Shown: positions 8,161-17,306, counted from the stretch's first letter. The stretch: 64,000 nt of DNA from Candidatus Pseudobutyricicoccus lothianensis (GCA_904419295.1 CAJFRA010000002.1:124001-188000), one strand, 5' to 3'. Numbers and translations are program-made. Notes: generated by a model not told the origin, from the sequence alone.

Positions 8161-9078
8161 TTGGAGCGAGAATTGACCTATATCGTGCCCCTGCAAGAGG
8201 ATGGCCTGCGGCTCCAAACCATCTTGCGGCAGCGGCTGGGCTTTTCCGCTGCCCAGGTCAAGCGGCTCAAACAGTGCGGCGGCATTTTGTGCAACGGCCA
8301 GCCGGCTTTTGCCACCCGCCTGGCCCAAGCAGGCGACTGCATTTGCTGCCGTTTGCCCCAGGAAGCCCCTTCTCCCCACATCCAGCCGGTACCCGGGCCG
8401 GTGTGCATCCGGTATGAAGACGCCGATCTTTTGGTGCTGGACAAAGCCGCCGGCGTGCCGGTCCATCCCTCTCAAGGGCATTTTACCGACAGCTTGGCCA
8501 ACCACTTGGCCTATGTTATGGAACAGCGCGGCACGCCCTTTGTCTTCCGGGCAGTCAACCGGCTGGACCGGAATACCTCCGGCCTGCTGGTGGTGGCCAA
8601 GCACGCCCATGCCCACAGCCTGCTGGGGCAGATGCTGCATTCCGGCGCTTTCCACCGGGAATATCTGGCCCTGGTCTGCGGCGCCGTACGCCCCCGGCAG
8701 GGCGTCGTAGACGCCCCGATCTTGGATGTGCCCGGCCAGCTGGCCCGCCGGGTGGACCCCGGGGGTGCCCGGGCTGTGACCCATTATGAGACCCTGGCCG
8801 AAGGGGGCCCCTATGCCCTGCTGCGCCTCTGGCTGGAAACCGGCCGTACCCATCAGATCCGGGTGCACATGGCCTCCATTGGCCACCCTCTGGCCGGTGA
8901 TTTCCTCTATGGCACCGAATGCCGCCAGATCTTGCAAGGCCATGCTCTGCATGCCAGCCGCATCTGCCTGCGCCAGCCCATCACCGGCCAGGCCATCCAG
9001 GTGGAAAGCCCTTTGCCCCAGCCCTTGGCCGCCCTGCTGCCTCCTTCGCCGGCCTTGAAGGAGCGCCAGCGGCTATAA
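8161..9078 (+). CDS. RluA-family 23S rRNA/tRNA pseudouridine synthase
   Basis: The 305-residue protein isomerises uridine to pseudouridine in RNA. The catalytic motif NRLDRNTSG has its aspartate at about residue 136, and GRTHQIRVHMASIGHPLAGD near the C-terminus is typical of the RluA family. An S4-like RNA-binding segment (LRQRLGFSAAQVKRLKQCGG) precedes the catalytic domain, as in RluD/RluC. The frame is open back to 8020, but that would cross the promoter. TTG at 8161 has AAAGGA 10 bp upstream and gives LERELTYIVP, a normal family N-terminus. The target uridine cannot be predicted from the sequence. Confidence 0.9.
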   Translation: MERELTYIVPLQEDGLRLQTILRQRLGFSAAQVKRLKQCGGILCNGQPAFATRLAQAGDCICCRLPQEAPSPHIQPVPGPVCIRYEDADLLVLDKAAGVPVHPSQGHFTDSLANHLAYVMEQRGTPFVFRAVNRLDRNTSGLLVVAKHAHAHSLLGQMLHSGAFHREYLALVCGAVRPRQGVVDAPILDVPGQLARRVDPGGARAVTHYETLAEGGPYALLRLWLETGRTHQIRVHMASIGHPLAGDFLYGTECRQILQGHALHASRICLRQPITGQAIQVESPLPQPLAALLPPSPALKERQRL

Positions 9079-9270
9079 GCCTCCAGGATAGCCAGTTCGC
9101 AGGGCCCTCTGCGCTTTGCCCGCTCTTTTGGCCCCTTCCCTCCTGTTTTGGAACCTCCGGCGGGCGAGCGGTATCTTGTCTCCCTTTCTGTCCGCGAAAA
9201 CGTTTTTGCCGCACCAGATCTCATCAACAAAAGGTAGCCCCTTATCCAGCAGGGCTGCCCCCTATACCGC

Positions 9271-9303
9271 AAAAAGGCAGGAGCCCTAGAGCTCCTGCCT
9301 TTG
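9271..9303. terminator. Bidirectional terminator ending the grd operon
   Basis: AGGCAGGAGC (9275-9284) pairs with GCTCCTGCCT (9291-9300), with A/T tracts on both sides. It ends grdD from the right. The 190 bp between it and the pseudouridine synthase gene hold no gene that I can see. Confidence 0.85.
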
Positions 9304-9318
9304 TTGGTTCGCCGTATT

Positions 9319-10479
9319 TTATTGCACGTAGCCTGCTTCTTTCAGCAGATCTGTGGCCTTTGCCAAGTTCGCTTCAGAAACCAGCACCACAGGGCCTGTA
9401 CAGCCCATGCCGCTTTCCGCGTAGATCTTGTTTTTCCACAGCACGGCCACAGCGTCATCCAGATCCATAATCTCGATGCCGGCAATGGCCCCAGTGACTA
9501 CCTCTTTGGGCGGCGCCACCACTTCTTCGGCCGGTGCGGCAGATTTGGCTGCGGCGGCCTTGCGCTCATCCAGCAGCTTCTTCAGGCCGGCCTTGTTGGC
9601 AGCGGCAAATTCTTCTTCGGCCACCTTGAACAGGTTGCCGCGGACCAGCTGGGCCGCATAGCGGATCGCGCCGGCGATGACCGGTGCGCCGGAAGCGCGG
9701 GAAACGATCATGACCAGGCGGTCATAACCTTCGCCGATGCCCGGGCCATAGCCATAGCCCAGCGCCTCAAAGCTGCCGCCGGTAGTATAGGAAGACAGCA
9801 TTTTGACCATGATGTTGCCCGTCAGGGAGTCGGTGACCATGATGTCCGGCGAGCCGACCAGCATGTCGTTGCCGCGCATCACGCAGCCGCCGTCTGCACG
9901 GGAGGACTCGGCAAAGTGGATGGGATACCCATTCTCGGCCAGAGTCTTCAGCACGCCTTCGGTCTGGCGGGCGCCGTCTACGTTCAGGATGCCCACAGTG
10001 GGATCTTTGACGCCGCAGGTCTTGGCGGTGATGATGCCGTAGATGGCGTTTTTGATCATGCCTTCGATGCGGTCAGTGGAAGAAGTACCGGTGGTGGTGG
10101 CAATGAACATCTCTTTGCCCTTGCCCGGTGTGACCACACGGCCCACGGTGGAAACACCGATGGGGAACGGGTAGTGCATGGTGACAGCTGCATCCACTTC
10201 TTTGTTGGCCAGCATCTCTTCCATCTTCTTGTGGCCTTCCTCATCGTCGGCCACTTTTACAGTGATGACACCTTCGTGCTCCAGGGAGCCGATGTAATAC
10301 ACATCGATGCCCTCTTGCGCAGCCATCACGGCAGCAGCCATGGCGTTCTCTTCGCCATGTTCGCTGCCCATGCCTGTCAGGGCGATCTTCGGCCGCTTGC
10401 CGAAGCTGCCTGTCTCAAGACCTTGCGCGATCTCCATGAAGGTGTTCGCAATGGTCTTTTCAATAAAGCTCTTTGCCAT
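9319..10479 (-). CDS. grdD: Glycine/sarcosine/betaine reductase complex, component C alpha subunit
   Basis: The 386-residue GrdD works with GrdC as protein C. Protein C takes the acetyl group from the carboxymethyl-selenoether of GrdA and releases acetyl phosphate. The body has a PlsX-like fold, with PKIALTGMGSEHGEENAMAAA near residue 30 and a glycine-rich phosphate-binding region (TTGTSSTDRIEGM). An Ala/Lys-rich linker at about residues 315-345 leads to a short conserved C-terminal domain ending LLKEAGYVQ. It is the last gene of the operon, 13 bp after grdC, and is followed by a strong terminator. Confidence 0.95.
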   Translation of the reverse strand: MAKSFIEKTIANTFMEIAQGLETGSFGKRPKIALTGMGSEHGEENAMAAAVMAAQEGIDVYYIGSLEHEGVITVKVADDEEGHKKMEEMLANKEVDAAVTMHYPFPIGVSTVGRVVTPGKGKEMFIATTTGTSSTDRIEGMIKNAIYGIITAKTCGVKDPTVGILNVDGARQTEGVLKTLAENGYPIHFAESSRADGGCVMRGNDMLVGSPDIMVTDSLTGNIMVKMLSSYTTGGSFEALGYGYGPGIGEGYDRLVMIVSRASGAPVIAGAIRYAAQLVRGNLFKVAEEEFAAANKAGLKKLLDERKAAAAKSAAPAEEVVAPPKEVVTGAIAGIEIMDLDDAVAVLWKNKIYAESGMGCTGPVVLVSEANLAKATDLLKEAGYVQ

Positions 10480-10492
10480 TTTTCAACACCTC

Positions 10493-12031
10493 TTATTCGG
10501 CATCCGCCATCAGGGTCTCAGCAAACTCCTTCATGGCCTTTGCGATCAGGCCCTTGACCTTCTCTTCGGATACGCCCTCTTCGGCGCCAGCGCCGCTGTT
10601 GGGCTGGATGATAAAGGAAACACCATCAAACAGGTTGGTCATACGGCCCAGGAACAGGGAGCCCTTGCCGATGATCATGGCACGGTTGATCTTGCCAGCC
10701 AGGATGTCCTCCCGGGCAAAGCCGATGTAAGGCACGCCAGAGGGGATGTGGCCCTGAGTGGGAGCCCAACCGACCAGGCCGTGCTTGGCGGGGAATGTGG
10801 CCAGGTCCTTCTTCTCCATATCGCCGTTCTTCACAGCCAGAGCGCCGATCATCTTATAGTTGGCCAGAGGCACGTCGCCAGCGCCAGCGGGCTTTGTGAT
10901 GTCGGGGTTCTGCATCTCGGGAGAATACTTGTCGATATCGGTGATCTTCAGGTTGCCCTTCTCCAGGGGAGCGGCCACCAGGGAGCCGATGACGTTCTGG
11001 GGAGCGGAGCCTGTGCCCACGCTGTGGCGGCCCAGCATATCCAGGTTGATCTCAGGGTTCACGCCGTCGTTGGCGGTGACGACCACAGCAAAGCCGCCCA
11101 GCACGTCTTCGATGGCGGGCAGGCCCTTCTTCACATGGTCTTTGCCGTTCATGCCCAGCTTGGCGGTGCAGCCGCCGGCTGTGACGACAACGGTCTTATA
11201 GGAGCCAGCCTTGACCAGGGAAGCAGCCTCGATCATGGCATGGGTGGGGGCGGCGCAGAAGCCGCGCAGGTCGGAACCGGAAGCGTTGACCAGGCCGGCG
11301 ATCTCAGCCGCAGCCTTAGCGAAGTTGCCGCCGCCGCGCTGGTTCATATCGCCGCAGGCCTCTTCGGCGCAGTCGATGACGTATTCCACATCGGCCTTAT
11401 CGATGCCGGCAGCTTTGACGGCATGCAGCAGAGCCAGCACGCTAGATGCCTTGCAGGCGATGTTTTCAAACATAACATGAGCGGACAGGTTCACATCCAC
11501 GTCGTGAGCGCGCTTGACACAGCCCACCAGGTTGCCCATGTGATACAGGGGCTCGGCATGCTCTTCGTCCACCAGGCGCTTGATCTCGGTGCCTTCGATG
11601 CCCTCCAGCACTTTGGCCATGATATCCTCGGTGATAACAGGGTCAGCCGCCAGCTTATCTTTTGTGGCAGCGACGAAAGCCTTATCCAGATAGAGCAGCT
11701 CAAAAGCGTCGCAGGCCTGCATCAACAGCAGGAACTCATCCTGGGGCATGATCTCGCCGAATTTGCCATAGCGCTGGGCATTTTCCATGTTCTTGCCGAC
11801 CCAGGGCTGTTCATGCTGCGCCAGCTCTTCCGGTGTCATGTTGCCGATGTAGGTCTGGTTGGGCATGTAAGCCACTACATCTTCATAGGAGCGGATGTGG
11901 TTGGGCAGCTCCTTCAGATATTCGGATTCGGGGTTTACGATTTTTTCTGTAGTCTGAGTGGTACCGGCATGCAGCACCATATCAGGCGCGTGCACCAGCA
12001 CATAACCTGCGCCTTTGATTACGCTGTTCAT
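10493..12031 (-). CDS. grdC: Glycine/sarcosine/betaine reductase complex, component C beta subunit
   Basis: The 512-residue GrdC is the thiolase/FabH-like subunit of protein C. It forms the acetyl-thioester that is phosphorolysed to acetyl phosphate, giving ATP through acetate kinase. The sequence begins MNSVIKGAGYVLVHAPDMV and shows the ketoacyl-synthase-like RGFCAAPTHAMIEAA segment and VVTAGGCTAKLGMN. The frame extends upstream to 12178, but the ATG at 12031 gives the family start; the ribosome binding site is weak (GTGAGG). The 199-bp gap from grdA contains an intrinsic terminator, so this gene may be expressed at a lower level than grdA. Confidence 0.95.
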   Translation of the reverse strand: MNSVIKGAGYVLVHAPDMVLHAGTTQTTEKIVNPESEYLKELPNHIRSYEDVVAYMPNQTYIGNMTPEELAQHEQPWVGKNMENAQRYGKFGEIMPQDEFLLLMQACDAFELLYLDKAFVAATKDKLAADPVITEDIMAKVLEGIEGTEIKRLVDEEHAEPLYHMGNLVGCVKRAHDVDVNLSAHVMFENIACKASSVLALLHAVKAAGIDKADVEYVIDCAEEACGDMNQRGGGNFAKAAAEIAGLVNASGSDLRGFCAAPTHAMIEAASLVKAGSYKTVVVTAGGCTAKLGMNGKDHVKKGLPAIEDVLGGFAVVVTANDGVNPEINLDMLGRHSVGTGSAPQNVIGSLVAAPLEKGNLKITDIDKYSPEMQNPDITKPAGAGDVPLANYKMIGALAVKNGDMEKKDLATFPAKHGLVGWAPTQGHIPSGVPYIGFAREDILAGKINRAMIIGKGSLFLGRMTNLFDGVSFIIQPNSGAGAEEGVSEEKVKGLIAKAMKEFAETLMADAE

Positions 12032-12175
12032 TTTGTTCACTGCCTCACTTTCAAATAGTTCGCCATAGTTTGTCAGCCGGCCGGCGGCCGGCGCTGCAGA
12101 TTGGTACGATGAACAGTATCTTTCAAACAGCCACCGCAATGTATGCCCGCCCTTACTAACGCCATAAGAGGCGGA

Positions 12176-12218
12176 CAAAGAAAATGGTGATATGGTGATT
12201 TGATCACCATATCACCAT
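12176..12218 (-). terminator. Internal terminator between grdA and grdC
   Basis: ATGGTGATATGGTGAT (12184-12199) is a perfect inverted repeat of ATCACCATATCACCAT (12203-12218) with a 3-nt loop. On the minus strand it is followed by TTTTCTTTG. It lies 12 bp after the grdA stop, inside the operon. Confidence 0.8.
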
Positions 12219-12230
12219 AGTTCTTAAATC

Positions 12231-12704
12231 TTAGAGATATTTGCAGTATTGTTCTCTGATACTGCTCATCTCGCTGACGATCTCGTCGATGTCCAGAACC
12301 ATCTCCATCATGGAGATCTGGTCTTCGTAGACACCAGGGTCGACTTCAGCTTTGATTTCAGGCTCGCAAATGTGATAAACCGTGAGTCCCAACGAGACTC
12401 CTGTCAACGGACCTGCATAAGTGGGGTCGCCAGCTGTGACAGTCTCCGCGGCCAGGCCGGAAGCCTCAGCCTCGGCAGCGCCCAGCAGAACAACAATGTT
12501 CTCTGCGCCAAACTGCTCAGCAAACTCCTTCACTCTCTTCTGATTCTCCAGGTCCATTGCGCCAGCGGCGGTTCAGACGAAGCACTCCGTAGAGGAGAAT
12601 ACTACGTCCGCGCCCGCAGTCTTCGCGCATTCTTCGATCGCGGGACCTGGGATGCCATCTCTATCGCCGATGATAATAACTTTCTTACCAGACAATATAC
12701 TCAT
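12231..12704 (-). CDS. grdA: Glycine reductase component A, selenoprotein (UGA = Sec44)
   Basis: GrdA is the small selenoprotein that carries the carboxymethyl group from component B to component C and is then re-reduced by thioredoxin. The frame from ATG 12704 (AAGGAGG upstream) runs 157 residues with one in-frame TGA at 12575-12573, codon 44, inside [15 protein letters not shown], which is exactly the family redox motif. The N-terminus [17 protein letters not shown] and the C-terminus IREQYCKYL are both typical. A naive gene call would begin at the internal ATG at 12557 and lose the active site. A small CGCC/GGCG hairpin lies right after the UGA. The first gene upstream is trxA. Confidence 0.97.
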
Positions 12705-12763
12705 GGCTTCTTCCTCCTTCTCGTAGATTTTTGTATCGAGCCGTCTTGGTAGACAGCCCCGTT

Positions 12764-12795
12764 GAAAATGCGGCCCAGCCTAAACCAGGCCGCAT
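12764..12795 (-). terminator. Possible attenuator between trxA and grdA
   Basis: ATGCGGCC (12768-12775) pairs with GGCCGCAT (12788-12795). The minus strand continues with a short T run. It lies in the 134-bp gap before grdA. It may be an RNA processing or stability hairpin rather than a terminator. Confidence 0.55.
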
Positions 12796-12838
12796 CTTAA
12801 CGCAGGAAATCAGTTGTAACGCAGGCACACCTTAACGC

Positions 12839-13156
12839 TTAGATGTGCTTTTTGATCATCTCTTCGATGCTCTCGGCTGTGCAGTCTTCTTTGACCAGCA
12901 CATCGATCTGAGCACCGTTCTCATAGATCGCCATAACAGGCAGACCCATGACTTTCTGAGAGATAGCCAGTCTGCGGGCCTTTGTTGTGTTCAGGGCGCA
13001 GAACTTCATTTTATCGCCATAGGTCTCAGCATACTGATGCACGAAGGGCATCAGAGCAGCGCAAGGAACGCAGCCGTCGCCATAGAAATCGACGAACACT
13101 TTGCCTTCTGCCTTCAGTACTTCTTCTTCAAAGTTCTCTTTGTTCAGCTCAACCAT
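12839..13156 (-). CDS. trxA: Thioredoxin of the glycine reductase system
   Basis: A 105-residue thioredoxin that reduces the selenenylsulfide of GrdA after each turnover. The active site is GCVPC (Cys29 and Cys32) instead of the canonical WCGPC. That variant is known from grd-linked thioredoxins of amino-acid-fermenting clostridia. FVDFYGDG before it and the cis-proline loop GLPVMAIYENG are normal. It lies 31 bp downstream of trxB in the same operon. Start ATG 13156, with GGAGG upstream. Confidence 0.95.
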   Translation of the reverse strand: MVELNKENFEEEVLKAEGKVFVDFYGDGCVPCAALMPFVHQYAETYGDKMKFCALNTTKARRLAISQKVMGLPVMAIYENGAQIDVLVKEDCTAESIEEMIKKHI

Positions 13157-13187
13157 TGGAATATCCTCCTCTGTTATTGTTTATCGC

Positions 13188-14117
13188 TTAGCCTAAGTAT
13201 TTCTCACACTGCACGGCGGCAATCGCACCGTCGGCGGCAGCGGTCACTACCTGGCGCAAGCTCTTGACGCGGATATCGCCAGCGGCGAACACGCCCGGGA
13301 TATTCGTTTTCATGTCTGCATCGGTGACGATGTAGCCATGTTCCATGTTGACCTTCCCTTCGAAGACCTTGGACTGGGGATCGTATCCAATGAATACGAA
13401 CACGCCAAATGTGCCGTCATCCGGGTTGGCTTCGATCTCTTTCACTTCACCGGTCTTGACGTTCTTCACGACCATGCTGGTCAGAATGTCATCGCCCTTG
13501 AGCTCTTCTACAACGGTATCCCACATAAAGTCCATCTTGGGGTTGGCAAAAGCCTTCTCCTGGATCGACTTTGCTGCTCTCAGCGCGTCGCGGCGATGGA
13601 TCAGTGTGACCTTGCGGCCGAACTTTGTCAGGTACAGAGCTTCTTCTACAGCGCTGTCGCCGCCGCCAACCACAAAGATATCCATATCTTCAAAGAAGTT
13701 GCCGTCGCAGGTCGCGCAGTAGGAAACGCCCTTGCCTGTCAGTTCTTTTTCACCCGGGCAGCCAATGGGCTTCGGAGAAGCACCGGTGGCGATGATCACA
13801 GTCTTGCCCTGGTATTCGTTCTTGCTGCCTTTGATCACCTTGATGTCGCCTTCCAGCTCTACATCCACCACGGTGTCAAACACTTTCTCCGCGCCAAAAT
13901 GGTTGGCCTGGTCCACCATCTTTTTGATCAAAGAGGGGCCGGATTCGCCTTCCACAGCGCCGGGGTAGTTCTCGATCTCGTCGGTGATCACGATCTGGCC
14001 GCCGTCCTTGATCTTTTCAATGATCAAGGTGCTCAGACGCGCTCTGCCGGCATACAGGGCGGCGGAAAGGCCTGCAGGGCCTGCGCCGATGATGATAACG
14101 TCGTAAACTTTGCTCAT
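13188..14117 (-). CDS. trxB: Thioredoxin-disulfide reductase of the glycine reductase system
   Basis: A 309-residue FAD-dependent reductase that feeds electrons to the adjacent thioredoxin and so to GrdA. It has the FAD-binding GAGPAGLSAALYAGRA at residues 11-26, the redox pair CATC in SYCATCDGNFF, the pyridine-nucleotide site VVGGGDSAVEEAL and the C-terminal GVFAAGDIRVKSLRQVVTAA. The order grdB-trxB-trxA-grdA matches classical grd operons. Whether it uses NADPH or NADH cannot be told by eye. Confidence 0.95.
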   Translation of the reverse strand: MSKVYDVIIIGAGPAGLSAALYAGRARLSTLIIEKIKDGGQIVITDEIENYPGAVEGESGPSLIKKMVDQANHFGAEKVFDTVVDVELEGDIKVIKGSKNEYQGKTVIIATGASPKPIGCPGEKELTGKGVSYCATCDGNFFEDMDIFVVGGGDSAVEEALYLTKFGRKVTLIHRRDALRAAKSIQEKAFANPKMDFMWDTVVEELKGDDILTSMVVKNVKTGEVKEIEANPDDGTFGVFVFIGYDPQSKVFEGKVNMEHGYIVTDADMKTNIPGVFAAGDIRVKSLRQVVTAAADGAIAAVQCEKYLG

Positions 14118-14137
14118 TGCAATGACTCTCCTAACAA

Positions 14138-15445
14138 TTATTCAAAAATTGTCTGCTCAGTCACTTCGGTCTCCAGAGCCTTCAGAGCCTTTTCGACCAG
14201 ACCTCTTCTCAGAGCCTTCTCTTCCTCATGGGACAGCTCGGGGTTGCCCAGCGGATGGGGGATGGCGATGGTGGGGACGATACGGTTGGCGCCGACCGTC
14301 ATGGAAATCGGGGTAACTGTGCACATATGAACAACGGGGATGCCCGCACGTTCAATCTCTTTAACCAACGTTGCACCGCAACGTGTGCAGGTGCCTCACG
14401 TCGAGGTGAGGATAACGGCGTCTACACCGTCAGCCTTCAGCTCCTTGGAGAATTCTTCAGCAAAAGCTTTTGCGCTGGCAACAGCAGTGCCGTTACCAAC
14501 TGTTGTATAGAAGTAACGATGCAGCTTGCCGATTCTGCCTTCCTTCTCCAGGTCGCGCAGCACGTCAACCGGCAGAACGCGGTCCGGATCGGCATTGGCA
14601 TAAGAGGGATCATAGCCGCCGTGGGCTGTCTCATAGGTGTCAGAGGTCAGATCCATCACGCCTTCGATGTCATACTTGCCATAGTGGGAAGCAGAAGAAG
14701 ACTCGATGTGATCCGGGTTGCCCTTGGGCACGATGCCGCCGGAAGTAACCAGAGCGATGGTGGCGTGAGCCATATCCTTCACGGCCGGGTTGGGAGCAAC
14801 ACGGTCGAAGTTGGGCATCGGATACTCGGTGACATACTCTTTGCCAGCCAGCTTCTTCAGCAGCATGTCGACCGCTCTCTTGGAGCCCCGCTCTTCCTCG
14901 AAGAAGTTCTTGCGGATGCCATTGGGGATGTAGCCTTCCACAGCGGAAGCGCCGATCTCTTCGCCCTTGGCCAGCTTCAGGGCCAGAGGAGCCATCTTGC
15001 CCACAGCGTCACGCATGCCAGCAGCACTGTTCTTGGTGGAGACCATCAGAACGTCCTTGGCATAATCGGTGCCCGGGTTCTCTTTGTACATACCAGTCAG
15101 AACAGGGATGCCCAGTTCGTCGTGGACCGCTTTACAGATGTTGCCGCAGGCAAAGCCGTAACGGCCAGCGTTAAAAGCAGGGCCGGCGATGAACAGGTCA
15201 GGCTTCTGCTCCTTGATCATCTCCATGATGGTGGCAGTGGCTTCTTTGGTGTTTTCGCCAAAGTAGGAGTCACCGCAGACGATGGTAGCGACGATTTCAG
15301 CCTCATCTTTGAACTGAGCCTTGAACGCCATGCCCGGGCCAATGACTTCGCCCACATGCAGTTCCGGCTTGATGTCGGCCTTTTCTTCGCCGCCGATGTT
15401 GGCAAAGAACTGGTTGATATAATGAACGACTCTAATTTTGCTCAT
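14138..15445 (-). CDS. grdB: Glycine reductase component B gamma subunit, selenoprotein (UGA = Sec350)
   Basis: GrdB is the substrate-binding selenoprotein of component B. Its selenocysteine attacks the Schiff-base-activated glycine and releases ammonia. The frame from ATG 15445 runs to a TGA at 14398-14396, which is codon 350. It then continues in phase (GTCTRCGATLVKEIERAG) to a true stop at 14138, 435 residues in all. The context DAVILTST-Sec-GTCTRCG is the family motif. Without recoding the gene would look like two separate ORFs of 349 and 76 residues. A hairpin just after the UGA is a good SECIS candidate. The gene lies 21 bp from grdE. Confidence 0.97.
14368..14398 (-). promoter_or_regulatory. 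Candidate bacterial SECIS element of grdB
   Basis: Eleven bases after the UGA the mRNA forms ACGTTGC, loop GGT, GCAACGT (14384-14368), a perfect 7-bp stem. A stem-loop at this distance is what SelB needs in bacteria. Confidence 0.7.
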
Positions 15446-15466
15446 TTGTTCTCGTCCTCCTCTCCG

Positions 15467-16747
15467 TTATCTAGCGCTCAGCTTGTTAAAGCCGAGTTCG
15501 TTTGTCGCGCCGGTGATAACCTGGAGCTCGGCATCGATGCTGCCGTCTTCATTCAGGCTGCCTTCATGGCCGCCAGCGATGATGTTGGCTGTCTCGGGAT
15601 AGCCGATGACCTTGTCCATCTTGGGCAGGTGGATCACCATGTTGGCGTTGCCGCCGGTGACCACAGCATCAGCCTTCGGGTCAGCGTCAGCCAGGGACTG
15701 GGACTTGCCGTCTTGGCCGGCATATTCGTCGGTGATGATAACGGTCTTCACGCCCTGCTCTTCGATCTTCTTGCAGTTCATGATCAGGTCGGTATCCGGG
15801 TTGCCGAAGCCTTCCTGAGAAACCACAGCGCCATCCAGGTCCAGCCAGCGGCACAGCTTGGCGGTCCAGTCAGAAGAACGCTGCTTGTCAGCCAGATAAA
15901 CGTTCTCGTTTGTCAGGATCATGCCGACGAAGTTCAGGGTCTTGCCATGCTGGGCAAACAGATCCTTCACAACGGGGTTGTTCAGGTGATGATAGGTCGT
16001 GTTCTTATCGCAAGCAGATACGCAGTTGCCGCTCACAATGGCGCCATCCATGCCCTCGGTGGGGTTCATGATGGTGGACAGAGTGCGCTTGGCATCGACG
16101 CCGTACACATAGGTGTCGTGCATCAGGCCTTGGCTCTGCAGCATCTGGACATAAGCTACGCGGGGCAGGTTCGGCATTTTCTCCATGCCTTCCTTGACGC
16201 CGTAGGTCTCAAAGACTTCGGTCTCGTCAGGTGTGACATCCTTAGCCAGCTCGCCCAGGAATTTCGCGGTCTTCAGGCCAGCCATACGCACAGCCTTCTC
16301 ATGCTCGTGCTGATCCATGCCCTCTCTGGGCTCCAGCACCAGGACCAGGTTGTTGGTCTGGGAGAAGGGGGTGTACTGAGCGCCTTCGCCGCTCATGTCG
16401 ATGATGCCTTCCTGGAAGGCAACGATCTTACCGGTGGTGACGACGGCGGAACCGCGCAGCACGTTGGTCTTGCCGCTGCCCACGGTGTCAACCTTGGAGA
16501 TCACGCCGGGGAAAATGTCGCCAGGGCCTTCCACTTTGCAGCGGGGCTCGATGACATCCTTCACAGGCATGATGCGGATGCTGTCGCCGGGTTTGGCGAT
16601 TTCCAGCTCAACAGATTTGATATTCTCGTCTTCCAGCACCAGGTTCTTGATGTCCTCTTTGTTTACATACAGGACACCGCCTTCCACCTTAGACTGGTCG
16701 GCGAACTGAATATCATGGATATTGACGTATCCAAGTTCCAGTTTCAA
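15467..16747 (-). CDS. grdE: Glycine reductase component B proprotein (alpha/beta subunits)
   Basis: GrdE is made as a precursor and cleaves itself at a cysteine. This gives the two subunits of component B and the pyruvoyl group that binds glycine as a Schiff base. I start it at TTG 16747, because GGAGGTG lies just upstream and it yields KLELGYVNIHDIQF, the normal family N-terminus; an upstream ATG at 16762 overlaps the ribosome binding site. With this start the cysteines of GNCVSACD are residues 242 and 246, and 242 matches the known cleavage position of clostridial GrdE. Length 426 residues. It lies between grdX and grdB. Confidence 0.95.
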   Translation of the reverse strand: MKLELGYVNIHDIQFADQSKVEGGVLYVNKEDIKNLVLEDENIKSVELEIAKPGDSIRIMPVKDVIEPRCKVEGPGDIFPGVISKVDTVGSGKTNVLRGSAVVTTGKIVAFQEGIIDMSGEGAQYTPFSQTNNLVLVLEPREGMDQHEHEKAVRMAGLKTAKFLGELAKDVTPDETEVFETYGVKEGMEKMPNLPRVAYVQMLQSQGLMHDTYVYGVDAKRTLSTIMNPTEGMDGAIVSGNCVSACDKNTTYHHLNNPVVKDLFAQHGKTLNFVGMILTNENVYLADKQRSSDWTAKLCRWLDLDGAVVSQEGFGNPDTDLIMNCKKIEEQGVKTVIITDEYAGQDGKSQSLADADPKADAVVTGGNANMVIHLPKMDKVIGYPETANIIAGGHEGSLNEDGSIDAELQVITGATNELGFNKLSAR

Positions 16748-16816
16748 TTTGAGCACCTCCATGAATTGAATGTATATCATTTTCTTAATAGTGTTAAGAA
16801 ACTGATCAAGCCTCTG

Positions 16817-17200
16817 TCACTGCTGCACCGCCGAAACGATCGCGTTGTCCACCAAACTGCAGTCAATGGTGCGGAAATCCTGCCGCATATCATCGGGCAT
16901 CTGGGGGAAACGGTCTTTGCCGAATTTTTTGCACGCGATGATGCAATCTTCTATGATGCGCAGCGATTCGCTGTCAAGCGACCCTTTTGCCTTGCTGAGG
17001 AACACGGTTTTATAAGGTGTCTCATTGGGCTTGATGCTGCCTGCCAGCGGATGGGTAAGGAGCTTGTGGCCAGCGTGCACATAATCGCGCACCATGCGCA
17101 AGATCTCTGTGTAGTGCACCGGGTGAAATTCCACTTCGTGCTGGGCGCCGTATTTGTCACGCACCATTTCGTTATTCGTCACGATAAAGAATTTTGCCAT
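16817..17200 (-). CDS. grdX: GrdX family protein
   Basis: A 127-residue protein, MAKFFIVTNNEMVRDKY to IVSAVQQ, of the GrdX family. It is found as the first gene of glycine, sarcosine and betaine reductase operons, and its function is unknown. It is soluble, with no cofactor motif that I recognise. The frame runs up to 17275, but ATG 17200 has GGAG upstream and gives the conserved start. It is the first gene of the operon, behind the tandem glycine riboswitch and a second promoter. Confidence 0.92.
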   Translation of the reverse strand: MAKFFIVTNNEMVRDKYGAQHEVEFHPVHYTEILRMVRDYVHAGHKLLTHPLAGSIKPNETPYKTVFLSKAKGSLDSESLRIIEDCIIACKKFGKDRFPQMPDDMRQDFRTIDCSLVDNAIVSAVQQ

Positions 17201-17250
17201 GCCGTTCTCCTGCTCTGCATTGATCGAATTGGAATGAACTGAAAGGCGTT

Positions 17251-17273
17251 GGTATACTATATAATAATATACC
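17251..17273. promoter_or_regulatory. AT-rich 23-bp palindrome upstream of grdX
   Basis: The 10-bp arms GGTATACTAT and ATAATATACC differ at one base and flank a 3-bp centre. It lies about 35 bp downstream of the second promoter and 50 bp before grdX. It could be an operator or a 5' stabilising hairpin. Confidence 0.5.
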
Positions 17274-17306
17274 ATCTGCTACTGCCTACTAAGCCATTCT
17301 GTCATT

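Noticed and set aside
12573..12575. In-frame TGA in grdA as a nonsense mutation
   Set aside because: It lies at the exact Sec position in a family of known selenoproteins, and the genome has tRNA-Sec, selA, selB and selD next to it.
14228..17242. Very long open frame (over 1,000 codons) on the plus strand
   Set aside because: It is antisense to grdB, grdE and grdX, has no ribosome binding site and encodes a low-complexity His/Ala/Leu-rich protein. It arises from the codon bias of the real genes.
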